NCBI RefSeq assembly: GCF_012641435.1
Contig: NZ_JABAIJ010000002.1
Span: 186,001 to 250,000, forward strand
Reading direction: 5' to 3'
Length of the DNA: 64,000 bases
DNA from: Rhizobium sp. P38BS-XIX
Lineage (GTDB): Bacteria > Pseudomonadota > Alphaproteobacteria > Rhizobiales > Rhizobiaceae
Under the pieces are notes generated by a model. It ran no database searches. It worked only from the letters and a program-made list of their open reading frames with translations, and had not been told where the DNA came from. Below are positions 17,338-25,396 of the stretch, in pieces. The first letter of the stretch is position 1. The number at the start of each line of letters is the position of its first letter. The position numbers and the translations under genes are program-made.

Positions 17338-18117
17338 ATGGCTGACCAAGTCCAACATGCCGAACCGTCCCTGACTCACAAGATTGCGCTCGTCACGGGT
17401 GGCGCGCGCGGCCTCGGCCTCGAGACCAGTCGCCAACTCGGCGCGCGCGGCGCGCACGTGATTGTCGCAGCGCGCAATCTGGCCAAAGCCGAGGCGGCTG
17501 CAGCTGGCCTTCGCGACGAGGGGTTCGCGGCATCGGCAATCAAGCTCGATGTGACAAGTGAGGCCGATCGCGCCGCCGCCTATGCCGTGATCGAGAGCGC
17601 GCATGGGCGGCTCGACATATTGATCAACAATGCCGGCATTCTGCTCGACAGCGTTGATGGTGGAACGCCCGCCGATCCGCCGCCGAGCGGCGTGCTGCCC
17701 GAGACCGTGCGCGAGACGTTCGAGGCCAATTTCTTTGCGCCGATCTTCCTCACCCAGAAACTGCTGCCGCTGCTCAGGCGCTCGGACGCCGCCCGCGTCG
17801 TCAACGTATCCAGCATCCGGGGATCGCTCACGCATCTCTCCGATCCCAGCTCGCCCGTTTATCCGGTGCGCGCGCTCGGCTACGACACGTCCAAGGCGGC
17901 GCTCAACGCCTTCACGATCCTGCTCGCCGAAGAACTGCGCGGCACGTCCATCAAGATCAACGCCATTCACCCTGGATGGCTGCGCACCACGATGGGCGGC
18001 GACCAGGCGAACATGAGCGCCGAAGAAGGTGCTCGCAACGCCATCCACTACGCAAGTCTCGGCGAAGACGGTCCGACGGGCGGCTTCTTCTTCGGCGACG
18101 AACGCCTGCCCTGGTGA
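17338..18117 (+). CDS. SDR family oxidoreductase (carbonyl reductase-like)
   Basis: Short-chain dehydrogenase, 259 residues, with TGGARGLG near residue 20, NNAG near 97, catalytic serine in VNVSSIRGS and the YxxxK motif in GYDTSKAAL. The C-terminus GGFFFGDERLPW resembles plant and fungal carbonyl or menthol-type reductases. CAGGAG lies 8 bases before ATG 17338. It is third in the MFS unit, 39 bp after the preceding gene and 43 bp before another SDR, so co-transcription is likely. Substrate unknown. Confidence 0.88.
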   Translation: MADQVQHAEPSLTHKIALVTGGARGLGLETSRQLGARGAHVIVAARNLAKAEAAAAGLRDEGFAASAIKLDVTSEADRAAAYAVIESAHGRLDILINNAGILLDSVDGGTPADPPPSGVLPETVRETFEANFFAPIFLTQKLLPLLRRSDAARVVNVSSIRGSLTHLSDPSSPVYPVRALGYDTSKAALNAFTILLAEELRGTSIKINAIHPGWLRTTMGGDQANMSAEEGARNAIHYASLGEDGPTGGFFFGDERLPW

Positions 18118-18160
18118 CGGGTACCTTCATTGTAAAGTCATCGAACCAAGGAGTATCACA

Positions 18161-18916
18161 ATGAGCAAATCACTTTCGGGCAAGGTTGCCCTTGTCACCG
18201 GCGGCTCGCGCGGTCTCGGCGTTGCAATCGCCAATGCGCTTGCGGATGAGGGCGCGGATGTGGCGATCAGCTACGTCGCTTCCGAAGAGAAAGCGGCCGC
18301 TGTCGTCAAGGGTCTCATCGCCAAGGGCGTTCGTGCGATCGCAATTGAGGCTGACCAGGGCGATCCCGACGCGTCGGAGCCGCTGATCCGCAAGGTCGTA
18401 GAAAAGCTCGGCAAGCTCGACATCCTCGTCAACAACGCCGCCGTCGCCTGGCAGGGCAAGACGATCGACGATCCCGAGATCGATAATGCGGCGATGGATC
18501 GCCAGTGGGCGATCAACACCTTCGGCGTGATCGCCAACATACGCGCCGCCGCAAAAGTTCTGCCGGATGGCGGTCGTATCATCTCGATCGGCTCGGGTCT
18601 CGGCACGCGCATCGCCTTCCCAGGGACTGCTGACTATGCAGCGTCCAAGGCCGCGGTGATCGGCTACTCGCGCGGCGCTGCCCGCGATCTCGGCGGCCGC
18701 AACATCACCGTCAACGTCGTCCAGGCTGGCATGATGGACACCGACATGGCAGCCGGATCGAAGGGTAAGCTCCCTCCGATCATCATGGAGAGCCACGCCA
18801 TCCACCGTTACGCCAAGCTGAGCGAGGTGGCAGGAGCAGTGGTCTTCCTGGCCGGCCCGCACGGGGGCTTCACGACCGGCTCGGTCATCGATGTCAACGG
18901 CGGCTTCACCGCGTAA
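18161..18916 (+). CDS. SDR family oxidoreductase (3-ketoacyl-ACP reductase-like)
   Basis: Classical SDR of 251 residues, with VALVTGGSRGLGVAIANALA at the N-terminus, NNAA near 90, serine in ISIGSGLG and the catalytic YAASK near 158-162. The C-terminal SVIDVNGG is standard. ATG 18161 has AAGGAG 8 bases upstream; an earlier in-frame start would overlap the previous gene by about 90 bp. It is the last gene of the TetR-controlled cluster. It resembles FabG-like reductases, but no fatty-acid genes are nearby, so a xenobiotic role is more plausible. Confidence 0.88.
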   Translation: MSKSLSGKVALVTGGSRGLGVAIANALADEGADVAISYVASEEKAAAVVKGLIAKGVRAIAIEADQGDPDASEPLIRKVVEKLGKLDILVNNAAVAWQGKTIDDPEIDNAAMDRQWAINTFGVIANIRAAAKVLPDGGRIISIGSGLGTRIAFPGTADYAASKAAVIGYSRGAARDLGGRNITVNVVQAGMMDTDMAAGSKGKLPPIIMESHAIHRYAKLSEVAGAVVFLAGPHGGFTTGSVIDVNGGFTA

Positions 18917-19298
18917 CGACCGGCGTCAGGCGCGTGCCAACGAGAAATCATTATGAGGCAAGCCTGCCTGGCGCGCGAAAGCGCCGAAGAGCACTTGCAC
19001 GCTTAAACTCGACGACCTCCCGAAGCGAATCTTGACGCTGCTCATCGACAAATGTCTCAGTTCCACGCTCGCAACCATTGTCGGCGGGCGTGGACTTGAG
19101 GAATCCACGTTTGTGCAATGGCTGGGAATATCTGGTCAGGCTGATCACAACGTCGCTTGACCCGCAGTGAGCGAGTGAAGAGCGATGGTATTTGCGATCG
19201 ATGTGCCTGCATCTCGAGAAGACTGAAAAAACCGAAATGGAGATCTGCCAAAAGCACATGGGATGGCTGCCTGAGTTGGCCCTAGCCGCCAAGTGGCG
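18917..19298. other. Intergenic stretch, no gene recognised
   Basis: No frame here looks protein-like. Near its right end a perfect inverted repeat, CCGCCA at 19286-19291 and TGGCGG at 19294-19299, abuts the -35 of the next promoter. Confidence 0.5.
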
Positions 19299-19324
19299 GG
19301 AACATTCGTTGGTCGCAGAGGTTT
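19299..19324 (+). promoter_or_regulatory. GSR (EcfG-type) promoter for the flavodoxin-fold reductase
   Basis: GGAAC at 19299-19303, 17-base spacer, GTTT at 19321-19324, 29 bp before the ATG at 19354. The first bases of the -35 are shared with the right arm of an inverted repeat. Confidence 0.7.
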
Positions 19325-19353
19325 TCGGCTCGTCGTTGCGAAAGGAAAACATC

Positions 19354-19965
19354 ATGACGCTCAAAGCACTCGCCTTCAATGCAACTCTGAAGCGGACTGG
19401 CAATGAGCCGTCCTCCACCGACCGCATGCTTGGTCTCATCGCCGCTGAGATGAAGAAAGCTGGCGTCGAAACGGAGACCATCCGGCTTGCCGATCACAAC
19501 ATCCTTCCAGGTGTCACCTCCGATGAAGGCCGTGGCGATGATTGGCCAGCTCTGCGTAAAAAGGTGCTCGCGGCTGACATCCTGATATTTGGGACACCAA
19601 TATGGATGGGACAACCCGACAGCATCTCCAAACGCGTTCTTGAGCGCATGGATGCCTTCCTTGAAGAAACGGACGACCAAGGCAGAATGGTCTCATATGG
19701 CAAGGTTGCAGCGGTCGCCGTTGTCGGGAACGAGGATGGGGCTCATCACGTATCCGCCGAGCTATATCAGGCGCTCAATGACGTCGGTTTCACGATTCCG
19801 GCAAACGCCGTCGCCTACTGGGTTGGCGAAGCGATGGGCAGCACGAACTTCGTCGATCTTAAGGAAATTCCGAAGAAAGTTACGACAGCTGTCGCGATGC
19901 TTGCAAGGAATACCGTCCACTTGGCCAGTCTCCTGAAAGCCAGTCAATATCCGGGTGAAAAGTAG
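19354..19965 (+). CDS. Flavodoxin-fold NAD(P)H-dependent oxidoreductase
   Basis: FMN-binding reductase of the NADPH-dependent FMN reductase or WrbA-like group, 203 residues. The phosphate-binding N-terminus ALAFNATLKRTGNEPSSTDR is followed by the flavodoxin loop FGTPIWMGQPDSISKRVLER near residue 80 and VAVVGNEDGAHH near 125. Such enzymes reduce quinones or flavins and protect against oxidative stress. ATG 19354 has AAAGGAAA upstream; the longer frame has no ribosome site. The stress promoter directly upstream makes it a monocistronic GSR gene. Confidence 0.85.
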   Translation: MTLKALAFNATLKRTGNEPSSTDRMLGLIAAEMKKAGVETETIRLADHNILPGVTSDEGRGDDWPALRKKVLAADILIFGTPIWMGQPDSISKRVLERMDAFLEETDDQGRMVSYGKVAAVAVVGNEDGAHHVSAELYQALNDVGFTIPANAVAYWVGEAMGSTNFVDLKEIPKKVTTAVAMLARNTVHLASLLKASQYPGEK

Positions 19966-20219
19966 TGTCCGCATCCGGCGATGTTAACATCGCCACGCAG
20001 GAACGTATGCACGGCGATCTCATGGCGCCCAGTGCAGGTCGTGATGGGCGGCGCTCAACTCGCGAACGGAGTCGATCACCGACGGACAAGTCGAAGCTGC
20101 TCTCGAGACGCGTGGAATGTGGGAACTTGAAAAGACGAACTGGCTTCTTGCTATGGTGCCAGCCTTATGGAGCCCCGCTTCGGGCACTTCTTGCATAATT
20201 AGAGGCGTTCTGTATGCCC

Positions 20220-20375
20220 TTTCGGTGGGGCTGGCAAGCTGCTGAAGGCATGAAAGATGCCCGCTATATTCTCGCTCGGGAACATTGTTGGAAGCTCGCG
20301 GTTTTCCTCCGCAGACTTCCATCATTCTCCCCCAAAGGCCGGTAGCCGTCATAAGGTATCGGCCTTTCTTTTACC
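20220..20375 (+). ncRNA. Candidate trans-acting small RNA
   Basis: A possible promoter (TTGCAT 20191-20196, 16 bases, TATGCC 20213-20218) is followed by about 150 bases without a coding frame. Within them lies a stem-loop: outer arms GGAAG (20290-20294) and CTTCC (20316-20320), inner arms GCGG (20298-20301) and CCGC (20309-20312). Its loop, TTTTCCT, extends into the anti-Shine-Dalgarno sequence TCCTCC. A pyrimidine-rich linker (TTCTCCCCC) and a strong terminator ending at 20375 complete the unit. This layout is typical of rhizobial Hfq-dependent small RNAs that mask ribosome sites. No homology to a named RNA could be established. Confidence 0.45.
20334..20375 (+). terminator. Rho-independent terminator of the candidate small RNA
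   Basis: AAAGGCCGGTA at 20334-20344 pairs with TATCGGCCTTT at 20357-20367 (11 pairs, one wobble). The stem is followed by a T-rich run, CTTTTACCTTTCT. Confidence 0.65.
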
Positions 20376-20861
20376 TTTCTGCCGCTTCAGCGCGCGCTGG
20401 AGTATTCCCTTGATGTGCACCGGCTTCCTATTGCAGCTCATAGGCTTGAAGTTCGCGTCCGAGACGATCCGAATTTTGTGCTTGCGATAAAGCGCGCACC
20501 CTTGCTGGCCAAGGTTTCCGGTCGGGAAATCTTGTCCAAGAAAGGTCTCTCGACGCACATGCTTAGCTTCGTTATCACTTTTCCAGCGCCGCCCGGTCCG
20601 AATTTATAGATCATGACCGGGTCGTAATTCAGGAATGGTTGGGCAGTCGTGCATGCACGTCAGCCGTCGCGTCAATGTGACGCCGGCGATACACTCGAAG
20701 AGCTCGAGCGGCTCACCGACTCCCCCTCGGCTGATTTGATGTCGAAGATCGTATAACCATTGAAAAGTGAACTGGGAGCTTGAAGCGACTTTTGCCGATC
20801 TGCCTGTTAAATTGAAGCGCGCTTGGTAAGCTGAAGACGTCCGCACCCGACGCGACGCCAG
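20376..20861. other. Intergenic stretch, no gene recognised
   Basis: About 490 bp with only short, unconvincing frames on either strand and no repeats or promoters that I can support. Confidence 0.5.
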
Positions 20862-20896
20862 AAAAAAAAGACGGCGAACATTTCTGCGCCGTCTTC
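20862..20896 (-). terminator. Rho-independent terminator for the PRC-barrel gene
   Basis: AGACGGCG at 20869-20876 and CGCCGTCT at 20887-20894 form a perfect 8-bp stem with a 10-base loop, followed on the minus strand by eight T residues. It lies 25 bp beyond the stop codon. Confidence 0.85.
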
Positions 20897-20920
20897 CAGG
20901 TTTGATCAGGTTCTGCGGTA

Positions 20921-21217
20921 TCAGTCCTGATGTTTCGGCATTTCCTTAAGCTGGTCCTTCGTCCAGCTGGTTACGGCATGCACCGTACCATTTTCGTCCC
21001 GCATGAAGTTCAGGTCGGACACCGGGACCGCAACGGGCTTTGCGCCAATTCCAAGAAAACCGCCGACATCGATAACCACAGTGCCGCTTGTGCCACTTCC
21101 ATGGAAATGGTCGACCTTGCCGACAGTGTGGTCGTCCGCTCCGTAAACCGTGGCGCCTTCAAGCACATCTGGCGTAAACTCGGCATCTTCCAGTCTCACG
21201 TGATTGCTGTGGTCCAT
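20921..21217 (-). CDS. PRC-barrel domain protein
   Basis: A 98-residue cytoplasmic protein made almost wholly of a PRC-barrel domain, with LEGATVYGADDHTVGKVDHF, VVIDVGGFLGIGAKPVAVPV and a C-terminal TKDQLKEMPKH. Such stand-alone PRC-barrel proteins are common, highly induced stress proteins in rhizobia; the molecular role is unknown. ATG 21217 has GGAGG 6 bases upstream, better than ATG 21229. A GSR promoter lies 30 bp upstream and a strong terminator directly downstream. Confidence 0.9.
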   Translation of the reverse strand: MDHSNHVRLEDAEFTPDVLEGATVYGADDHTVGKVDHFHGSGTSGTVVIDVGGFLGIGAKPVAVPVSDLNFMRDENGTVHAVTSWTKDQLKEMPKHQD

Positions 21218-21245
21218 ACTTGCCTCCATCGTTTCTAGATTAGGC

Positions 21246-21271
21246 AAACCATTGCCGAGGCTAAATGTTCC
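21246..21271 (-). promoter_or_regulatory. GSR (EcfG-type) promoter for the PRC-barrel gene
   Basis: Minus strand: GGAAC at 21271-21267, 17 bases, GTTT at 21249-21246, ending 29 bp before the start codon. Confidence 0.72.
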
Positions 21272-21481
21272 TGTTGCACAGCCTCTCCATTCGAGCGCTG
21301 CGCGGCGCGGACCGCGGGCGCTTTGTCGCGGTGCTTCCGATCCGGCGCGCAGGCTGGTCGACGGTCGCCACCGCTCCAGGTTCATGCGCATACCCACTTA
21401 CGCAAGAACGGATGGGCGATACGTTCCGTCTTTATCGTGGCCGAGCGGTTTTAAAAAAACCACGTCGCGTGTGGGCGACAT

Positions 21482-23422
21482 TCATCTCTTGATTGTTGCC
21501 TCAGACGCTTGCGCGAGGGCTTCGCTCAATTGAGCCTGCGAGAAGGGCTTCGAAAGGCGAATGCGCCCTTCCTTGGCGCCATGTGGCAGTTCAGCATAGC
21601 CAGTCGCCAACACGACTTCGAGATCGGGATAGAGCTGCATGATCTTCTCTCGCAATTCGGCGCCGGTGATCTGCGGCATCGCATGGTCTGTAATCACAAC
21701 GTCCGGCAGTTGACCTGCCTCGAGAAGGGTGAGCGCCTCCTTTGCGGAGTGAGCTTCGATCACCGTGTGACCAAGATCTTCAAGCATGAGGGCGGTGTTC
21801 AACAGCACGAGACTGTCATCATCGACGACCATGACGGACAGGCGCCGGTCTGGAGCAGCAGCCATTCGTTCGACCCTTGTCGCTGGCTCCGCCTGTTCAT
21901 TGCAAAGGGGTAGCCAAAGCTCAGCAACCGTGCCTTCGCCCGGTGTCGATCGCATTACCAGTCGCCCGCCCGATTGCGCCATCAAGCCTTGCACCATTGG
22001 TAGCCCAAGTCCTGTGCCTTTGCCGATGCCCTTTGTCGTGAAAAATGGCGTCATCGCGTTTTCGAGCGTCGATGCATCCATCCCCTCGCCCTCGTCTTTG
22101 ACGGAAAGACAAACGTATCCGCCGGCAGACAGGCCCAAGTCGTTGCCCGGGGCGGCCGTGTGTTCTCTGGCCGAGATGGTGATCGAACCGCCGGCAGGCA
22201 TAGCGTCACGCGCATTCACGATGAGGTTGACGAGTGCGTTTTCGAGCTGGTTGGGATCCGACCGCACATCGGGGAGCGTCGATGGAAAAACCATGTCGAT
22301 CAAGATCGCCGGCCCGATCAAGCGCTGCACAAGGTCGGCCATTCCGGAAACGAGAGCCGTTACTGAAACCGGCTCGAGTTTGAGGTCTTGTTTACGCGAA
22401 AATGCCAACAACCTTTGCGTTAACGACGCGCCTCGTTTTGCACCGGCAATCGCGTTTTCAATCAGATGACCGACGTCACGGCCTTCGGACGCGCGCTTGC
22501 GCGCGATTTCCAAGCTTCCCAAAATCGCGGTCAGCAGGTTGTTGAAATCATGCGCAACTCCACCCGTCAGCTGTCCGAGCGCTTCCATTTTTTGTGATTG
22601 AAACAGCTCCTGCCGAGACTGCTCGAGAGCCTCCTGAGCCTGGCGCTTCTCGGTGATGTCTCTCGTGATCTTAGCGAAGCCAATCAGCGTGCCGTCATCT
22701 CGATGGATCGCATCGATTGTGACCGTCGCCCAAAAGCGTGTTCCATCCTTGCGTACGCGCCATCCCTCTTTCTCCAGCCGGCCGTTCCGCGCAGCGATCT
22801 CGAGTGCCTGGCGTGGGAGATCGATCTGACGATCTTCCTCCGTATAAAATTTGGAGAAGTGCTGGCCGATGATTTCCTCTGGAGCGTAGCCCTTGATGCG
22901 CTTGGCGCCGGCGTTCCAACTCGAGACAAGGCCGTTCGGGTCAAGCATGTAGATGGCGTAATCGGTCACGCCCTGGACGAGGAGGCGAAATTGCTCCTCA
23001 CTACGCTTGAGGACTTCTTCTGCGACTTTTCGTTCAGACAGGTCTCGCGTTATCTTGGCAAAGCCAACCAGCTGTCCCTGCGTATCCCTAATGGCGTCGA
23101 TGATCACGTGAGCCCAAAATCGCTCCCCATCTTTCCGGACGCGCCAGCCCTCGGCCTCAAACCGCCCATCTTCTTCCGCCGTTGCAAGCGCCATCGCCGG
23201 AACGCCTGCGGCCTTGTCCTCAATTGTATAAAAGCGCGAGAAATGCTCGCCGAGGATCTCATTTTCCGTATAGCCCTTGAAGCGTTGGGCACCGGCATTC
23301 CAACTCGAAACACGGCCCTGCGTGTCGAGCATATAAATCGCATAGTCGGTGATTGCGTCGACAAGTATCCGGTATCGGCGATCAGAGTTCGCGTTTTCAA
23401 AGTTGGTGCTGTCTGTCGTCAT
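21482..23422 (-). CDS. PAS-PAS hybrid histidine kinase with C-terminal receiver
   Basis: Cytoplasmic sensor kinase, 646 residues, with no membrane segment. The order is PAS 1 (about 17-125), PAS 2 (about 145-255), coiled linker, HisKA with the phospho-acceptor in GGVAHDFNNLLTAI (His about 291), HATPase (NALVNLIVNARDAMP, DEGEGMD, GKGTGLGLPMVQG) and a receiver from about 525 with VVDDDSLVLL and the acceptor aspartate in VVITDHAMPQ. The two PAS units are closely similar (ITDYAIYMLD and VTDYAIYMLD; WRVRKDGERFWA and WRVRKDGTRFWA), pointing to an internal duplication. GGGAGA supports ATG 23422. It has no adjacent cognate regulator. The signal is unknown; heme, flavin or redox sensing are possibilities for PAS. 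Confidence 0.92.
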   Translation of the reverse strand: MTTDSTNFENANSDRRYRILVDAITDYAIYMLDTQGRVSSWNAGAQRFKGYTENEILGEHFSRFYTIEDKAAGVPAMALATAEEDGRFEAEGWRVRKDGERFWAHVIIDAIRDTQGQLVGFAKITRDLSERKVAEEVLKRSEEQFRLLVQGVTDYAIYMLDPNGLVSSWNAGAKRIKGYAPEEIIGQHFSKFYTEEDRQIDLPRQALEIAARNGRLEKEGWRVRKDGTRFWATVTIDAIHRDDGTLIGFAKITRDITEKRQAQEALEQSRQELFQSQKMEALGQLTGGVAHDFNNLLTAILGSLEIARKRASEGRDVGHLIENAIAGAKRGASLTQRLLAFSRKQDLKLEPVSVTALVSGMADLVQRLIGPAILIDMVFPSTLPDVRSDPNQLENALVNLIVNARDAMPAGGSITISAREHTAAPGNDLGLSAGGYVCLSVKDEGEGMDASTLENAMTPFFTTKGIGKGTGLGLPMVQGLMAQSGGRLVMRSTPGEGTVAELWLPLCNEQAEPATRVERMAAAPDRRLSVMVVDDDSLVLLNTALMLEDLGHTVIEAHSAKEALTLLEAGQLPDVVITDHAMPQITGAELREKIMQLYPDLEVVLATGYAELPHGAKEGRIRLSKPFSQAQLSEALAQASEATIKR

Positions 23423-23599
23423 TCGGCCGTCTCCCAAAAGCAATTTAGGATTGCGCGATCAGGCTGCAAGCAGGTATTTCACTTAAGCGGGTAAGGGTAC
23501 GGTAGCGGACACGGCGCGAGGCTTTCAACGCCTCTTCAGGGATAATCCTGCGTCGGGCAATGAAGGCTTAGGCATGACGTCAACGCGAGACAGTTCCGA

Positions 23600-24065
23600 G
23601 GCCCTTGGTCCTTCAAGACGACTACAGGTTTCACGGGATGGGCCGGCTGCAGATCTGCGAACAAAAGTTGCTTGCTCTCGACGTGCCGGGTGCGCTCATT
23701 CGCGACTATAGCGTCGTGCCCACTGAGCTTGACATCCACAAGCCAGAGCGCTGGCGCGACGATGCGCTAATTCGAGGAGAGGGTCGGCGTGCTTTTGCCT
23801 GAATGAGGAAAGACGGCTTGGCCAACGCTCTACGCGAACTGTATCCGAGCGCGCCCATCCACACCTTCTAGGACATGTTGGCGAGAGGCATCCCGAGCTT
23901 GGCGCTGGATTGCGCATCGATCACTTTTTCCTCAATTCACCATTGGCGACCCGCTGGAGGATGGACGATGTCGATCGATGGGTGCGCGCCTTGCCAAAGG
24001 CACGCGATCACGCTCCAGTCTGGATAGAGATGGAGCGAGACTGCTGGCTACGAAAGACGCCATGA
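23600..24065 (+). pseudogene. xthA: Exodeoxyribonuclease III remnant (C-terminal part)
   Basis: Decayed DNA-repair nuclease. Around 23620-23800 one frame reads DYRFHGMGRLQ, KLLALDVPGALI, then VPTELDIHKPERWRDDALI, which is the XthA core around the catalytic Asp-x-Asn, here mutated to DYS. A second frame continues with NALRELYPSAPIHTF and a stop exactly where family members have TFW (TGG to TAG, near 23869). A third frame ends GLRIDHFFLNSPLATR and VDRWVRALPKARDHAPVWIEM, the conserved C-terminus with the SDH-type motif changed to RDH. The N-terminal half is absent. At least two frameshifts, one nonsense change and a 5' deletion show it is non-functional. Confidence 0.85.
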
Positions 24066-24160
24066 TCGCCAGCATTGCGAAGGCACCGGCATTGTCGGCT
24101 CGGGACAGCCGCCAACGCCCTGGTAAACCATTTGATCCAATCGACCGGTATCGGCCGAAG

Positions 24161-24703
24161 TCAGTGCGCTCGCGGATTTTGCCTGCGCTTTCGCACCGGG
24201 TCGGCCTTGTCATTCAGGGCGTTCTTGATGCCATTCGAAGCGTCATCAGCCAAATCTTGTCTCCGACGGTCGGCGGCACGCCCGTCAGACGAACGGGCAT
24301 CATCCGTTTCCGAAGGGACAGCCGGTTCTTTTGGCCCCCAGGCCGGATCCCAGTCGACACCCTCGGTGAGCTCGATGAAGACCGCGCTGCCTTCGCCCCG
24401 ATGAGATCCGGCAAGTTTGAAAGCGGCGTCCGGCTCCATCTCCTCGCCGGGAAAGATGGCGTCATCTTCGGCCGCATCCGCGATCCTGCGGACATATCCT
24501 CGGATCTGGTCGCCCGATCGGTAGAACTTGATAACAATCGATCCGGTAGGAGCCAAGCCCGGGGAATATGTCCGGTATTCTTGAAACTCACCTGGGCCGG
24601 CCTGGCCGGCTTCGTGCCAATGCGCCGCATCACGGCCTTCCGGGCGACCTTCACGTTCCCAGATCTGGTAGGCTCGCAATCTTCTTTCATCATCGTTGAT
24701 CAT
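24161..24703 (-). CDS. DUF2934 domain protein
   Basis: Protein of 180 residues starting MINDDERRLRAYQIWEREGR, then PEGRDAAHWHEA, the DUF2934 signature. The rest is acidic, with a central GSIVIKFYRSGDQIRGYVRR block, and ends in a basic low-complexity tail (DRRRQDLADDA to KRRQNPRAH). The function of DUF2934 proteins is unknown; they are frequent in rhizobial stress loci. ATG 24703 is chosen over a TTG four codons upstream because GGAGA sits 7 bases before it. It follows the DUF4142 gene by 25 bp on the same strand, so it shares that GSR promoter. Confidence 0.85.
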   Translation of the reverse strand: MINDDERRLRAYQIWEREGRPEGRDAAHWHEAGQAGPGEFQEYRTYSPGLAPTGSIVIKFYRSGDQIRGYVRRIADAAEDDAIFPGEEMEPDAAFKLAGSHRGEGSAVFIELTEGVDWDPAWGPKEPAVPSETDDARSSDGRAADRRRQDLADDASNGIKNALNDKADPVRKRRQNPRAH

Positions 24704-24728
24704 AGTGTTCTCCAAACGGCGGCCAGTT

Positions 24729-25256
24729 TCACTTGTTAAGGTCCTTTGCCATCTGGAGATGGTGTTCCAGTGCGGGTCGCGTCCTGGCGGCCCAAGCCTT
24801 CAGATCGGCATTATCGCCTCCGTCCCCATAACGCTTGAACAGGTCGACTGCATCTTCGTGAACGGATTCCTGATCCGAATGATATTGCTTGTTGAAATCT
24901 GCGCCGTTAAGGCCGTTCAGCTTGTCGAGCATACTTTGCTGGGACGACGTCATGGCGGTTGGCAGAGGCGCCTTGACCTTGCCGCCTGTGACCAGACCCT
25001 TCAGCTCGTCCGTCGTCTTCTGATGATCTGTGATCATTTGCTGTGCGAACGCTTTGGTCGCGTCGTCACCTCGCTCAACGGCAAGCTTGCTTGAAGCGAT
25101 CTCGAACATGTCGCTGGTGGCGGCTTCCTGAACGAAGTCTTCGGTCTTAGGTGCAACACCGATCATTGAGTTGACGCCAGTTTTCTCGGCCGCCGACTGT
25201 GCGAAGGCCGGGCTGGCAAGCAGGGCGGCAATTGATACGATGGCTAAATGTTTCAT
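24729..25256 (-). CDS. Periplasmic DUF4142 protein
   Basis: Exported protein of 175 residues. A Sec signal peptide (MKHLAIVSIAALLASPAFAQ) has likely cleavage after AFA at 19. The mature part is a DUF4142 helical bundle, with EDFVQEAATSDMFEIASSKLA, AFAQQMITDHQKTTDEL and HLQMAKDLNK, a ferritin-like four-helix fold of unknown role that is common in stress operons. It is first in a two-gene unit with DUF2934. A GSR promoter lies 30-55 bp upstream of the start. Confidence 0.9.
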   Translation of the reverse strand: MKHLAIVSIAALLASPAFAQSAAEKTGVNSMIGVAPKTEDFVQEAATSDMFEIASSKLAVERGDDATKAFAQQMITDHQKTTDELKGLVTGGKVKAPLPTAMTSSQQSMLDKLNGLNGADFNKQYHSDQESVHEDAVDLFKRYGDGGDNADLKAWAARTRPALEHHLQMAKDLNK

Positions 25257-25285
25257 GAATGGGTCCTCGCGTTTCTATGCGCCCC

Positions 25286-25311
25286 AAACATTCGGCGACC
25301 GTAAGTGTTCC
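25286..25311 (-). promoter_or_regulatory. GSR (EcfG-type) promoter for DUF4142-DUF2934
   Basis: Minus strand: GGAAC at 25311-25307, 17 bases, GTTT at 25289-25286, 30 bp before the DUF4142 start. Confidence 0.72.
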
Positions 25312-25396
25312 CGATCCGCTACTGCGTTTCTTCACCATGATCGAACTGTCTGGTTTCGCACCGGACCGAACCAGGAGCCGATTCAGCAAACAGGCG

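Noticed and set aside
22598..23494. 298-codon plus-strand frame opposite the histidine kinase
   Set aside because: Shadow of the duplicated PAS region; no motif, and the minus strand is clearly coding.
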